64,000 nt of DNA from Gymnothorax reevesii (GCA_029721435.1 CM056573.1:2702501-2766500), one strand, 5' to 3'; positions 35,470 through 48,094 are shown, numbered from the stretch's first letter. Notes: a model not told the origin generated them from the sequence alone. A program made the numbers and translations.

Positions 35470-36325
35470 CTGCAATGATTGCAAGTCTTTTCATATAACA
35501 GTATAAAAGTCTGTATAAATCCATTTTAACTCTGCACTCATTCTAAATTATCATATTAAAATTACCCATGTGTAAAGGCTGTCCATCCCATGTGCGTCTG
35601 AGCATCATTAACATATTTTGTACAGAAAACCTATCTGGCCTTAGCAAACATTCTCAATGGAATCAGCCTCCATTCACTGATATTTACTGTATTTTCTGTC
35701 AGAAAGCAGGTGAGAGTAGGTTTTCTATCTTTGGTGAGGAGCATATTTTTGTCAGCTCTGCACAGAGGAGATTCCCTGCAGAGAAACAGAATCAAGAGAC
35801 GTGCTAATGAGATTCAGGGCAGACTTTCACTGTGCTTATTGATGCAATAACCCAATGATACACATGGAATAGGACCTTCATGGTAATTACCAGCAGGCAG
35901 CTGCGCAGCACAAAGGGCCTTGAAGTTTTTGACGCCCTGCTGTTATCGCAGCGACTCGAGCAAATCGGGCAGCATGTCAAATGTGATCCCTGACGTCGTG
36001 CGTTATGCTCACTATGAAAACCCCAGGGAATTTTTCTGGCGAACGCAGCGATTCACTGTGAGTTAGCACAGTGTCACACCTCGGATTGGATTATAATTCA
36101 GCAGTTCTGATTTATGATCTTTATTAAAATAAACTGCTGTCTGTATACTTTTTTAATAAAATGACAGAGGGGACGAATGAGCCTCTTTAGACACAACAGC
36201 CTTCACGTCCTTTGCCTTATTATTATTTATCACTTTTTTAAGTGCCTTTACTGTGCTAATTGGGATGTTTTGTCATTTATGAATTATGTAGACTCATTTC
36301 TTCACCTGTCAATACCTTCCATCCG
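35470..36325. other. No recognisable feature
   Basis: No gene or bounded repeat seen. Confidence 0.4.
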
Positions 36326-36329
36326 TCTC

Positions 36330-36645
36330 GTATCTAAACCACTGCCTCCTCACTCAGGTCACAGGGGAGCTGACTGTGTACAAAAGGTAGGGACACATCC
36401 TGGATAATCCATCGCAAATCCCAGGGCGCATACAACATTCACACACCGTTCACTCACACACTCACACACACAGGCAATTTAGAGTCTCCAGTTCGCCCAT
36501 CTGCATCTTTGAAGTGTGAAACCGGATTACCTGGAGTAAACCCAGGTGTACACATGGAGAACATGCAAACTCAAGGCCTCAAGCTGGATTTGAACCCTCA
36601 ACCTCTTTCCTGTGAGGAAGCAGCACTGTTTCTTATGTGCTGATG
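36330..36645 (+). repeat. Common dispersed fish repeat, decayed
   Basis: The order CACAGGGGAGCTGACTG, GGGACACATCCTGGATAATC, CACACACTCACACACACAGG, CAATTTAGAGTCTCCAGTTC, GTGAAACCGGATTACCTGGA and GAGAACATGCAAACTC follows a repeat found in very many fish genomes. Family forms include CAATTTAGTGTCTCCAATTC and GGGAGAACATGCAAACTCC. Confidence 0.75.
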
Positions 36646-37099
36646 TAGGGAAGGGATTCTGTATGCAAATTATCTCATTTTTATACCCTAGTAAAATTGT
36701 ATGAGATGAAATGATGCAACAATGGTGTTTTGGGCTGAAATGGACTTCAGTATAAATTACTGCCAATTTAGCTGTTTGAGTTTATTTACAATTCTCTCTA
36801 GGGGTGCAAATAATTTTTACAGCCATGATTTTATGGAAATTTTGGTGAATAAATGTCCTGAAACAGCAGTATAAATACCATGTGCGAGGAAATGTGGATT
36901 GTTGACTGCATTGTTTATTATATGCTGCCTTTATCTACATTTTTATCAAAGTTAGCAGTAATTCTGCACCTGATTGGATATACTACATAAACACAGTGGC
37001 TCCATAAATCATGCACATGCTCAGTAGATGGCAAACTCTTGTGCAACACCAACCACGCAGATCCTCTGGCTAACATTTTGCCATTAACTTAAAACATGC

Positions 37100-37245
37100 T
37101 TACATGCTTGAACCCCATGGGGTAATTTGTCCTCTGCATTTGACCCATCCTAATGTTAGGAGCAGTAGGCAGCCACAGAGCGGCGCCCGGGGACCAACTC
37201 CAGCTCTACAGCCAGTTCCTTGTTCCGGGGCAACTATAGGGGAAC
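37100..37245. repeat. Dispersed fish repeat fragment
   Basis: AACCCCATGGGGTAATTTG, CTGCATTTGACCCATCC, AGCAGTAGGCAGCCACAG and CGCCCGGGGACCAACTCC match another frequent fish repeat. Confidence 0.65.
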
Positions 37246-37639
37246 ATGGCACTAATTGTACTTTTTTACTTGAGTAAAAAATTAGTAAGAGGACTTATTT
37301 ATTTATGATTGCCATACAGATTGTACTGCGGTGAGAAATCAGCCCTGCTTAATTGTACAATTAGAATGTTTGTTAATTCTCATCTGCTGATATTTAAAAT
37401 ATTGCTCCCAGTGTATATTCTAGAGTGTTACTTTCTGTCATACGGTGTTGCTGATTGGTTGGAAAAAATTTTTTTGCTGCAGCCCTGGAGTTGGCAATAA
37501 ATGCTAATAAAATTGACCACATGGCTTTTTTTTATTTTCATCTTAAAGTTAATCATCCAGCTGAATTGCTAGTCAGATAATCTATGCATGTGTTTGCCAT
37601 GCCTCATGTTAATAACATGCATGTCAAATTAGATTGGAT

Positions 37640-37845
37640 AAATGGTCTGCATTTGTATAGCGCTTTCTAGTCACATGACACAAAGCGCTTTACAGCTATG
37701 CCTCTCATTCACCCTGATGGCAGAAGCTGCCATGCAAGGCGCCGACCTGCACATCAGGAGCAGTGTGGGGTTCAGTGTCTTGCTCAAGGACCCTTCAATA
37801 TATTCTCTGGAGGAGCCGGGGGTCGAACCCAGAACCTTCTGATGA
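37640..37845 (+). repeat. Dispersed fish repeat (TATAGCGCTTT type)
   Basis: ATGGTCTGCATTTGTATAGC then GCTTTCTAGTCACATG, AAAGCGCTTTACAG, CATGCAAGGCGCCGACCTGC, TTCAGTGTCTTGCTCAAGGA and CCGGGGGTCGAACCC follow a widespread fish repeat in order. The overlapping open frames at 37642-37996 derive from it. Confidence 0.8.
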
Positions 37846-37849
37846 CATT

Positions 37850-40800
37850 AAATTCCAATTTGGAATTCCTCCCTTCTGGCAAACTATCATAGCATTCCAT
37901 ACTCAGCAAGAGGCGAACTGTGGTACACAGGGTTTTTCTGCATCGACAGTTTGGTCAGACGATTGTTGGTTCAGTAGTAAAACATGCTCACGTTAGAAGT
38001 ATTTTGAATCTCCAGGATTCAATGAAATTATACACCATAAATGAATCTCTTCTTGTGTTATAAGCTGTGGGTTTTAGTGAGAATTTCCCCTCGTTAGGTT
38101 AAACAGCTGCGATTTACAGCTCAGCTACTCCTGTGGAATTCACTTTCTTACGCTACTTTTTCTTATAAATTTAACTGCCAATAGTGGCACCTGCTGCCAC
38201 TATTTTTTCCAGTCTCATTTACTTCTTCATTTTCTACGCCAATGAGGGAAAAGCTTTGGACAAACTGTGAGGATTAAATAGCAGTAAAGGCCAAATTTGC
38301 CTTTTAGTGGCATAACTGAGAATTTAAGCTCTGAACATATTGCCAGGATCCCGGCCGCTTAGTTCATTTATGCCAGTTTATTTTCACTTAAGGTGGAAGC
38401 CAAACGCATTTCTCTGTAAATACTGCAGTGGTTCTCTGATGCTGCTTAAAAAAATAGGATCATAAAAAAATGAATGACTTCAAATGCTAAAATGAAATTC
38501 TCTATATATCACTCGTGCAGTGTGAGCCCCACCCCATCGCCGTAACCTCGCTCCTCCACTGACACTCGCCTCCTACTGAGGAAACTACCGGCCCTTTGAC
38601 TCCTTCCAGGAAACATGAGCAGAGACAAAGGAGCGATGCTGAGAGGATTAAAGACATGAGGGGTGACTGACAGAGAGCTGACAGTGAACAGATGCCCGTC
38701 TATCCTCAAAGTCAAAATATGATTAGTCTCTAAATGGCCCAACCACAATTGTTATTATTATTATTTTTATTTTTATTTTTTTTTTGTGGAGCCCTTCTGT
38801 CATGTGTTCAGCCCATTAAACCCTTTGCTGCATGCAGTGCAATAGTTTGGATACACATATTTTAAGTGGGGTTTATGCTGTCTAGGCTCATTGATACCCT
38901 AAAGATACCCAGTAAATGATTTCCCCAATAGGTGCCTCTGTGATGAGTCTCATGATTTACCACAAACAATCACAATAGCTGTGTCCACGAGTGACAAGTC
39001 AAAAGTCAGAAATACTCTTACACTGTTCAAGATTTGATCAAACTTTTTGCTGTTGGAGGAATGACATACATTACGCAGCACACACTGAAGCACAGAAGCT
39101 TTGTAATGCATGCGTATTGGTTAGAACAATTAATTGACACTAAGATTAGAAAGACCCAAAACCAGAACAGCGCTGAAGGAAAGTGGAAATACCGCAGCCA
39201 GCCAATAGGGAAGAAGCAGTGCGTGTACGAGAGAAGACGAGATATGGACCGGAACATAGACATGAGGAGGGTCTATTAGGCAGTGCAGAACAGGACCTTT
39301 AAACAGACACAAGCCTGAGAGAACAAGAACATAACAGCCCGCTGTGGTCTTCACTTTAAGAGACCCGTATTACGGGTAAAACTTGTGCCCAGTTCAGCCC
39401 ACCTGTACAGTGAGCTCCGCTCTGTCCCACACCGAGGCCTTCAGAAACACACAGTTAGGAGTCCCAGCTGTTTCCTGTGTGAGGAGCAGATCTGCAGTGC
39501 ACAGTTCTGTCTGAGCGCTCTCCTCTCCTCTGTCGTCCGGTCTCACTCCACCTCCGCACCCTGTCTCTCTTCTGCATAACATCACCTCCCATAATCCCTC
39601 TCTCCTCTCACTCGCTGTTCATTACCATCCTGTACACTCGAGACGTCCCATAAAAAGAGTTAAGGAATTGAAGAATTTAAGTTGAGGAATTCTCTGTTGC
39701 AAGGGAAAAAAAATACATTGCTCATTATAAAATGTTTCAACTAATCGCACAATAGAAGTGTAGCAGTGCACCGTGGGAAGGGAACAAGCGTCTGCATTTT
39801 TATCAATACGTGCTGTACTGACCTTGGAGAAACCAGAGTCCTCCCACATCTCCTCCTCCTCTCTCTCTCTCTCTCTCTCCCTCTCTCTTTCCCTCCCTCT
39901 CTCTCTCTCTCCCGCCTTCTCTTCCTGAATTAAGATGCAGATCTGGTCTCAGCAGGAACTGTCTCCCACTTTATGAGTTTGTTGGCCCTTAAAAAGATAA
40001 ATTCTGAGAAATAAAAAAGGCTCATAAAATAGGACGCAGTTTTTGACTTGACGAAAAGCCGCCCCCATCTAAATGCATCCCAGCAAACTGAGGCGACTAC
40101 TTTCACAGCGCAGCAAAGGTCACATGAGCTGCATGTGGGGAAGAGAACTGAGAGCTGCTGCGCAGCATCCTGCAGACGCAGAAATTGGAAAGACATGAAT
40201 TTTAATGCACTTACATGACTGCTGCACTGAGGAAGTGTTTCTTCTCTGCTTATCCCACACAAGTAATGACAGAGTCTCCTGTGATGGAGAGTTTGCTGTG
40301 GACCATGTGTGATCTGTCAGTGATGTCTTTATCATTAATACCAAAATACAGATGTATGTTCATCACTGTTCCCGCTGGAACACGACCCATTTCAGCTGTC
40401 TGACCAAACCCCCTGCCGCCTATCAGCCCCTCATCCACAGTCACTTGGCTCTTCTCAAACTCAAAGTCAGGCTTCAGATCATTATGGGATGCCCATCACT
40501 TCATTAATTGTATCTTTGTATGAAAGTATCACCGGATGCTGCGGATCTCACAGCCTTCTGCACTCGTACATGATTCTCAAAATCGCTACTCAGGCTGGAG
40601 GTGAAATTAAATTCTTCTCATATTTGGTGGGGTTATTAGCAGGAATAAGGTCACCCCGGCCAGTGATGTTGGTTTGACCATTTTTGTACATAAACATTGA
40701 TATTCTTGTCTGTAGCTCATAATCGCACTGCAGGTCACATGTGTGAATGGAGTGAGTTTGTATTTGGTGGGATGATTCGTGATGGTGAGATCAAATGACC

Positions 40801-41858
40801 CATCGATCTTGGTTAACATCATCTAATTATGATCATTAATTCATGATTTAATGCATTAACATGGTGATTTTGTAAAGATTAGACTAATTGTGCTGTATGT
40901 TGTAGATGTTGTTTGGTCCAAGATACACCTGCTGTCACCGGAAACCAAATATTCTGGTTTAATTGAGCAGAGCTCCTTCACAGAAACATCTGGATTCATT
41001 TTATTTCTCCATGTTGTTATCCAGGCTTTTGTTTGAATTTGTCTGTCATTTATATCAGATGCAGAAATTTGACTTGCTAATTTATTGAGGTGAGTGTTAA
41101 CAGGTCCGTATTTTCATGAGTGTATAATATTTTAATGATCTACAGTATGAATAATGATGGCACTAAAGTAATTTCCCAAACATGATTATTTTTATTGTGT
41201 TCAGTCAGGAGTGAAACAGAGATTCATGACTTTACTGAAAGCCTGAATTGACCCGCTGTAGGTCTGAAGCATCTCACTCCCCTGCATTAGCAGACATTTG
41301 AAATGGAAAATAGGTGAGCAGCCATAGAAAAGTGTGTCTATTGCAGACAGAGCATCGCATTCATCACACTGAACTAACGCAGATGACACAAGAGCCTCAT
41401 GCTTTATTTCCGCCTATAATAGAGATGTGCTCTTCGGAAGGGCAGGCGTACGGTGAATTTATTACCCTGGAATTAATAAGACTTTGTGCTTTCGCTGGCA
41501 GCAGCAAGTGCAGGATGTTGAGCAAACCGTGGCGGTATGAGGCGTGCAGGTGTTCAGCAGTCAGTCAGCTAATGAGGGATGATGACGGTGTTCACTACTG
41601 TAGCTGGGAGGGGCCATAATATTCAACAAGGTGGGGATTCAGGCACCAGTGAAGACAAGCCTCTCATTTTACTGTAAAAGTGTACACTGTGTCCACAGCT
41701 AAGGGCACCTATACCCACTCAGGACACAAATAAATGTTACACCATGAACCAAAACACAGTGACTCACCCAAAAAAATGAAGCATATCCCTGATAATATTC
41801 ACCCAGCATGAGAACAATGTGTAGTTCAAGCAAAGATGCTGCTTTAGCAGACACTATT
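37850..41858. other. 4 kb without a recognised gene
   Basis: The only clear structure is a CT-rich run at 39851-39913. Open frames near 39385-39585, 40120-40444 and 41314-41619 overlap each other on both strands and show no domain, start context or splice signals that I can defend. A 9-bp hairpin, AATAGTGGC...GCCACTATT, lies at about 38172-38195. Confidence 0.45.
39851..39913. repeat. (CT)n-rich simple repeat
   Basis: Interrupted CT/CCT run of about 60 bases. Confidence 0.9.
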
Positions 41859-41866
41859 GCTGTAAC

Positions 41867-42607
41867 CAGTGGCGGTCCTACAGGAGGAGCAAAGACATGT
41901 CCCTTTTAGTCCTGGCTAAATCTCAATTATTTTCCCTTATTGATGTCTTTTCCAATTATCGTAATTGGCAACTGAAGACATGGTTTTCACCGTATGCGGT
42001 CTAACAGCGATGAAATCATGGGCTAAATTCAGTGCAGGAAAATAATTTGCTTATTAATTGGCCGATGCTTTGCGTGATTGAACTGGTCCGTGTTCCAATG
42101 AAACGCAGACTCTCACTCTCGGTATTTTGTGGGTTGATTAAAAAAAAAAACAGTGGTACTCGGCACTAAGTTATAAAAACCGTGCGGCTCAAGCAATTAG
42201 CGAGAGTCGACAGGTAGGCTATGCAATTTTGAATAACGTAGATTTAAATAAAGCAAATACAGGTCCAGATGAATGATTGTCGTCTTACCTAATTGGGGAG
42301 AAAAAGCAGCACCTGTTAAGTGCGGAGCGCTGTTGGAGTGAACCTTTTGTTAATCATGAAGATGACTGAGAACAGGTCAGGATTTATAACAGTTTCCAAC
42401 GGCTGTTTTGTGCAGCCCAATTCTCTGTTCCGCCACTGTACTGAATTTAACCCGCGATTTGATCGCTGTTAGATCACATGTGGAGAGAAACCGTGTCTTC
42501 AGTTGCTAATTACGATAATTGGAAAAGACGTCAATAAAGGAAATTGATTGAGATCTAGCCAGGACTAAAAGGGACATGTCTTCGCCCCTCCTGTAGGACC
42601 GCCACTG
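41867..42607. mobile_element. Non-autonomous hAT element with ~170-bp inverted repeats
   Basis: The 741-bp element begins CAGTGGCGGTCC and ends GGACCGCCACTG. It is flanked by the identical octamer GCTGTAAC (41859-41866, 42608-42615), the hAT signature. The inverted similarity reaches inward about 170 bases (41867 to about 42036 against about 42436-42607), including ACATGTCCCTTTTAGTCCTG and TTTTCCAATTATCGTAATT. There is no transposase. A second end-like CCGCCACTG at 42430-42438 marks the inner limit of the right repeat. The clean octamer argues for a fairly recent insertion. Confidence 0.92.
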
Positions 42608-42615
42608 GCTGTAAC

Positions 42616-42994
42616 TAGTGCATTTCTTAATTGTTTTGATTCAACAGATATACATTCACTGAGTTAAGTTTCAGTGGATCCATCAGGACCATCATATTCT
42701 ATCTTCAAAAAAGAAAGAAAAAAACTGGACAATAGAATGTTTTATGTGACAAAATGTTCACTTGCAGGCAACGGCTCAAAATCTCTATAGTACCAGAGTG
42801 GGGCTCTCTGGACCGGAGTATGCGTGTAAACCCGATGGCAGGGGCCAAAGACCCAGTGCAGCTCATGCTTTATATGGGAAAAAGAGATTAATCCAAACAA
42901 AGAACTACTACCCACAGGGCAGGAAAAATAATGACTACTATACAGCGAAGAATCAAAACTCAAAAACACAAGGAGCAAAACAAGAACTAATCAG

Positions 42995-43057
<63 letters not shown>

Positions 43058-43413
43058 TATACATACAGACTCACACACACGAGTCAGAAATAATAAGCAG
43101 AAGAACAAGCAGAGCCCAAACACACTTGAACTAGACCAGAAAAGCACTCCAAACAGACGGAAGTATCACCACAGGAAGCTGATCTCACACCCTTTAAATA
43201 GGGCTCATTAAAGCCACGTGGCACGGCCACATTCCGCACGACGCTAATTAACAAAAACAGGCATTCTTCTCCAGCCGTTCTCTCACATTGCAGAGAATGT
43301 GCTTCAGTACCGCGGACAGCGGCAGGGACCGCGACTGCAGCGGCAATTCTGCTGACTTCAGAACCGCGGACAGCGACCGATCGGGCCTACGTGCGACTGT
43401 GACAGCTGTGTGC
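42616..43413. other. No gene recognised; contains a CA microsatellite
   Basis: The open frame at 42762-43211 runs through a CA repeat (His-Thr translation) and I do not accept it as a gene. GC-richer sequence at 43300-43400 (CCGCGGACAGCGGC, CCGCGGACAGCGAC) holds a short direct repeat. Confidence 0.45.
42994..43080. repeat. (CA)n microsatellite
   Basis: About 28 CA units with one G interruption, then CATA units and a further CA block. Confidence 0.95.
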
Positions 43414-44070
43414 CAGTGGTTCTCAAACTCAGTCCTCGGAGACCACCGAGTATCCAGGTTCTCACTGCAATGTCACTGCAGTTCCAGAGTTCTATTAAGC
43501 CGTTACTTTGTCTTAATTAGTTGCATTTCATTTATTTACCTTCTGACTTCACACTACGAGAGAAATGCAATGCCTGCCATGAGGAATGAAAGCCCCAGGT
43601 CCATATTGTGTTGATGATGAAGCATTGCAATTAATTGCTGAAAGTTTAACATGTAGACAGATCCAAGTAATTCTAAGATCAATTAATGAGCGAGGATATT
43701 TCACACAAGCTTAAATTCCTTATTTTTTCCCACGATATTAACACAAAAAAGGTGTGGGTCATTGTTACTCGCTTTGCCATCAATCTCTTCATTATCTAAT
43801 AAATTAATAGATTAAGTGATGTATCAATTATACAAATTTAGAGCCCACTGATTTTTTTTAATACATAATTTCTCCTTTTATCCTGTTGTTTCTCGTATGG
43901 CATGATGTGAATATGGAACTTTTATCGTTCAAAGCAAACATAGCTATTTTTGAAAATGTTGCTTAATGGAGAGAAATTGTCCTCATTAATATTCTTGGGT
44001 TGCTGTTGTTGTTGCAATGAAAACCAGCTCATGCGCAGTGGCTCCCCAGGACCGAGTTTCAGAACCATTG
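43414..44070. mobile_element. Probable hAT-like non-autonomous element, old
   Basis: The left end CAGTGGTTCTCAAACTCAGT and the right end (44036-44070, reverse complement CAATGGTTCTGAAACTCGGT) are inverted repeats of a kind common in fish. The flanking octamers CTGTGTGC and CCGTATAC agree at five of eight positions, and all three differences are transitions, as expected for a decayed 8-bp duplication. No coding capacity. Confidence 0.6.
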
Positions 44071-44790
44071 CCGTATACTGCATGCTGATGCAAACCAGGG
44101 TGAAATTTTTGTATTATTATAAGCGGTCATGTTACATGCATTCGAGGACAGATTTGTTTGCACGTGTATCCAACATTTGCCACTTTTTCAGCCAATAGAG
44201 ATGAGGAAATGCTTGCAGGTTTGGGAGTCTGTGTCCGTACTTGTATTAAAATGCCTGCAGAACTGGGCCTGCAAACTCAGTGTTTGTGGTTTGATTCTCC
44301 GTGAAAACTCCTTCCACAGTTTAACTCAGCCAAATACACAAAGTATTGTGTGCGCGTGTGAATAAAAATCCAGTTTTATGCTGTAAATAGATTCTATGCT
44401 GCCCACTTTTTACATCACCGTGCAAACCAGTGAGTGAAATTCCTGTGATATAATAATATGAATTAGTATTTATAATTAAAAATATTTTAAAATATTAGTG
44501 TTTTGAATGAGAAAAAGTCAGATTCTGAGTGAAAAAAATACTGATGAAGTAATCCATTCTGTTGCTTCCACAGCATCGGCCAAACATTTGCACAAAGATA
44601 ATAAATAAATAAATAAATAAACCTCTCATAATAATTGTGCAAGCATAGCATAAATGTGGGAAAAGAGAACTTAAAACAGCGAACTCACCTTCGAGGTCAC
44701 CACAGAGCGTGCACTGGGACTCTACAGAGAACACACAGGAGAGAAGAGGAGTGTGTTACTGTACATCACTCTCACACCATCACCACAGCA
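44071..44790. other. No recognisable feature
   Basis: No gene or bounded repeat seen; a short (AAAT)n run lies near 44600. Confidence 0.4.
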
Positions 44791-44794
44791 AGTA

Positions 44795-44975
44795 CACTGT
44801 AAAATTTAAAAAGTCAAATCAACTTAAACATGTAAGCCAGCCAGCTGAAAAGCTATTTTAAAGTGGCTCAACTTCAGGTTTTGACTTATTTCAAAACTCA
44901 AACTCAAAAACTCAAGTTGAACAAACTCAAAGATGCTCTGAAGCTGGTTGGCTTTAGATTTAATATTTTACAGTC
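44795..44975. mobile_element. MITE with CACTGTAAAA-type ends, copy 1
   Basis: CACTGTAAAATTTAAA at the left and TTTAATATTTTACAGTC at the right are inverted repeats flanked by TA on both sides. Internal AAGCCAGCCAGCT and AGCTGGTTGGCTT are also inverted. Confidence 0.65.
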
Positions 44976-45120
44976 TACAGCAGAGTGTGACCTCTGACCT
45001 TGTTCAGCAGCAGCGGCTGTATGAAACATGGAAGGGTTCGGTTTTACATGCTTCTTACAGTCTCAAACTCCATCATTCAGTCCATACAGTGGGGTATTTG
45101 AGGGTTTATGCTGGAGTATA

Positions 45121-45313
45121 CACTGTAAAAAAAAAGTTGTCTCAACTGAAAAAAGTTAGTGTCCAGGCTGCCTTAAAATTTCAAGTAAAGTGAATTGAAG
45201 ATTATAAGTTGAATATTACCTCAACTTGTCATCTCAAGTTCAATGAGCTTAAAATTTTAAGGCAGCCTGGACACTAACTTCTTTCAGTTGAGGCAACTTT
45301 TTTTTTTACAGTG
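45121..45313. mobile_element. Foldback MITE with CACTGTAAAA ends, copy 2
   Basis: The left ~60 bases (CACTGTAAAAAAAAAGTTGT ... TTAGTGTCCAGGCTGCCTTA then AAATTT) recur in inverted order at the right end up to TTTTACAGTG. The transcript of this 193-bp unit would fold into a long stem. The left flank is TA and the right flank is CA. Confidence 0.8.
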
Positions 45314-45316
45314 CAC

Positions 45317-45943
45317 ACACCTCTTTCTGTGAATTTAAAGTACCCAGCAATCAGCCTAAAAGCCATTGAAGTACATATGTAGCTATGAGTATGTAGCTAA
45401 GAGAGTAAAGCCACTTCTGCAGGGATCAATACGCCACCGAGTCCACAGCTGTAGTGTTTATATGTCTGATATCCCATTGAAAAACCCCTTTATAAACTCT
45501 GCATGGCTACATGCATCACAGTGGGAGATTATACAGGAAAATCTGCATCATATTCACACAAACATATGATGAAGTGTATAATGTATGGAACTTGAATGTT
45601 CAATGTGAATATTCAGGTGTTCATAAATATTTATCAGAAATTAAATATTTCTTTGCAAACAATTTAATGTTTCTTTCCTGAATTCTACTCTTGCCTTAGC
45701 AGACTATAAGTTGCCTGTTATAGTCCACAAATAATGTACAGGTGGAATTGAGGAACATCTCTGTTTCGAGAATTAAAAAAAGTTAAAAAGGTACCCTGGA
45801 TTATGCGGAATGTGAGTTGTGGGCTAATAATCAAATTTGCACCCAAACAGAGAAAAAATGACTGAACCCCTGGCTACAGGAACAGCGTCATGAGCCGATA
45901 CCTGAGGGGACCTGCTGCGTGACAATGATTCTGCTCCTTAAGG

Positions 45944-45979
<36 letters not shown>

Positions 45980-46549
45980 CTCTCTCTCTCTCTATCCCTC
46001 TTTCTGTCTTTCAATCCATCTCTCCCTCTCTCTCTCCCTCCCTATCCCTCTCTCACTGTCTCTCTCTATTGCTCTTTCCCTCACACTCCCTCCCTCCATC
46101 TCTGAGAATGAGCAGGAAGCAGGTTGACTGATTGAAGAACGTAGGATCCCCTTTAATTAAAGCTGCATGAACTGTGTGATGTTCGGACATAGAGGAGCAG
46201 GCCTGTAAAATCATTGCAGTGATCTGCCCTGCATGATACTTCATTATTTCTGCATGAAACGTCCCTCTGTTGGTCAGCTGGTTTATCAGTGTGACTCAAC
46301 AGCAGGAGGGTCTCAATCCAAAACACAACCCCAGAAACACTGAAAACGCTTTGGGCTCAAAGGATATGAAATTTATTTAAGATTCCTGATATTACAACTC
46401 ATGACCCAGGCAGTAGTCAGAAATCCTGATTGTAATTAACTTAGAAAAATCTTCTAAACCAGAAGTCACAACAAAATAAGACGGACGTGGAAAATGAAAA
46501 ATCTGTTTCTTATTTCAAGAGCTTAAAAATGTACAACAGTACCTTTCGT
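45317..46549. other. No gene recognised; contains a CT microsatellite
   Basis: Nothing beyond the CT-rich run at 45946-46095. Confidence 0.45.
45946..46095. repeat. (CT)n-rich simple repeat
   Basis: About 150 bases of CT with CCCT and ATCC interruptions. Confidence 0.9.
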
Positions 46550-46554
46550 GCCCA

Positions 46555-48014
46555 TGTTATGATTCTGCTCTGACTGTCATGGTTCTGATCTGCTTTGCCA
46601 TGTCCCTGATCTGTTTGCCTTGTTTGTATTTGGATCTTTGCTCTGTCGAACTCTGCCTTGGATTATGTATTGTGATTTGGTTACTTAGATTTGTTCATGG
46701 ATTGTCTAGTTTAGTTTTTCCATGTTTTGTATTTTGCCATATTCCATTCCTGCAGTTACATTCCGGTCCATGTTTTTGTTTCTGCCATGCATTGCACTTT
46801 GTCTCCCCCTGTCTGGTCTTCTGTCATGTGTTTGCTCACAGCCCCAGTATTGCGTGCCACTCTGTCGGGTGATTTAATGGTTTCTGGATTTCAATCATTC
46901 CTTCAATTCTCGTTTACTTCCTTCATCTTGCTTTTTCTATATTACTAACCCACACTAACAGTTTGTTGTTTTTGCTAAATTACTAACCAAGACTAACATA
47001 GTACATAGTACTAACTTACTAACGAGCACTAGGGATTGTATAGCTGCACTCTGCTAATTGACTAATGATCCCTCAGCATTCGCCCTGTTCTAGTCTCCAC
47101 CTCTTGCCTTCACTCAATTTACTTTGCTGTGTTTCGTGGAGATTCTCTGCACCTGTTTAATTACTGTTCTGTAATCACTGTTCTGCCACTCACTCTGTGC
47201 GCTTAGAAATCCCTAACTGGATCTGTTTGTTTTGTCTATAGGCTGTCTTGCGATCCCTGTCCGCGCTTTGGCTTTTGCCTTTTTCATGTGATTAGGTACT
47301 TCCTCATGTTCATTCCTTTGTAATTAGTTTGATCCAATTAACCTTTTTTATACCCTCTGCCATCTCAATTCTGTACAGTACAGGTAGCACTATCATTATT
47401 TCAGTTCACACTTTTTTTTTTTTAAATCTTGTTTTATTTTGTTAGGATCGTTGTTGTTGTGTGTTGCTGTTGTTGTTCTGTTTTTTATTGCTACTGCGGC
47501 ACAACTAATCGCCCCATGGGGACAAATAAATATCTTGAATCTTGAATCTTGAATCTTGAACCTGCTCCCTGCATAGCATGTGACCTTCCTCTTGTCTATT
47601 TAAACGGTCTTTTCACTCACAGCTCTTGTCAGAACGTTGATCAGTATTTCATTGTGCCGAGCTCCTCGTATTCCGTGAGTATTGTTTCTCTTTGTCCGAC
47701 CTTCATTCTTGCCATTGCCCTTTTTTGTATCATTTTTGTCTTTCTGGATTTCGACCCATTTTTGTATGACCATGATTTGTGTTTGGATGCCCTGTGTATG
47801 ACCATTGGCTTTGCTCATCGACTACGACTTTTTGCTGATCGTTTTTGTACCTCTGCTCATCTGTCTTACTGGTTCTGACCCCTGCCCTCTAGTCGACACT
47901 GTTTTTGGATTTCGTATTGTGGCTTGGCAATTCCTGTGTTTTTTGGCTTTGACTCGTACTCCAATAAAGGCATACGTTTTTTGGATTACTGTCTCTCGCA
48001 AGTGGTTCCTCACA
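46555..48014 (+). mobile_element. Solo LTR, family A copy 4, carrying a nested LINE end
   Basis: It begins TGTTATGATTCTG and ends TTCCTCACA. The flanks are GCCCA (46550-46554) and GCCCC (48015-48019), a 4-of-5 target duplication. TATTTAA (47597-47603) and AATAAA (47963-47968) give plus orientation. The total of 1460 bp exceeds the other copies because of an insertion at about 47345-47563. Without it the LTR is about 1.24 kb and aligns with copies 1 and 3, for example across GATCCA...CTCCCTGCATAGCATGTGAC. Confidence 0.83.
47345..47563 (+). mobile_element. LINE 3' end inserted in the LTR
   Basis: This ~219-bp insertion ends GCCCCATGGGGACAAATAAA followed by TATCTTGAATCTTGAATC, a typical Rex1/L2-like 3' end with four TTGAATC-type tail units. 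AACCT flanks it (47340-47344, 47559-47563). Severely 5'-truncated; no coding sequence remains. Confidence 0.75.
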
Positions 48015-48094
48015 GCCCCTGCTGAGTAGGAACACCTGGGTTACAGAAAAATCATAAGATAAAACACCAGTGTATTTCTTATTAACTCTACAGA

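Noticed and set aside
35106..35524. Two 130-codon open frames on opposite strands
   Set aside because: Both lie in or across a solo LTR with exact TTTAC flanks; neither has a family match.
40120..40444. Possible exon-like frames near ordinary-looking sequence
   Set aside because: Frames overlap on opposite strands and no known domain or consistent splice sites could be identified.
42762..43211. 149-codon open frame
   Set aside because: Its centre is a CA microsatellite and the rest has no recognisable domain.
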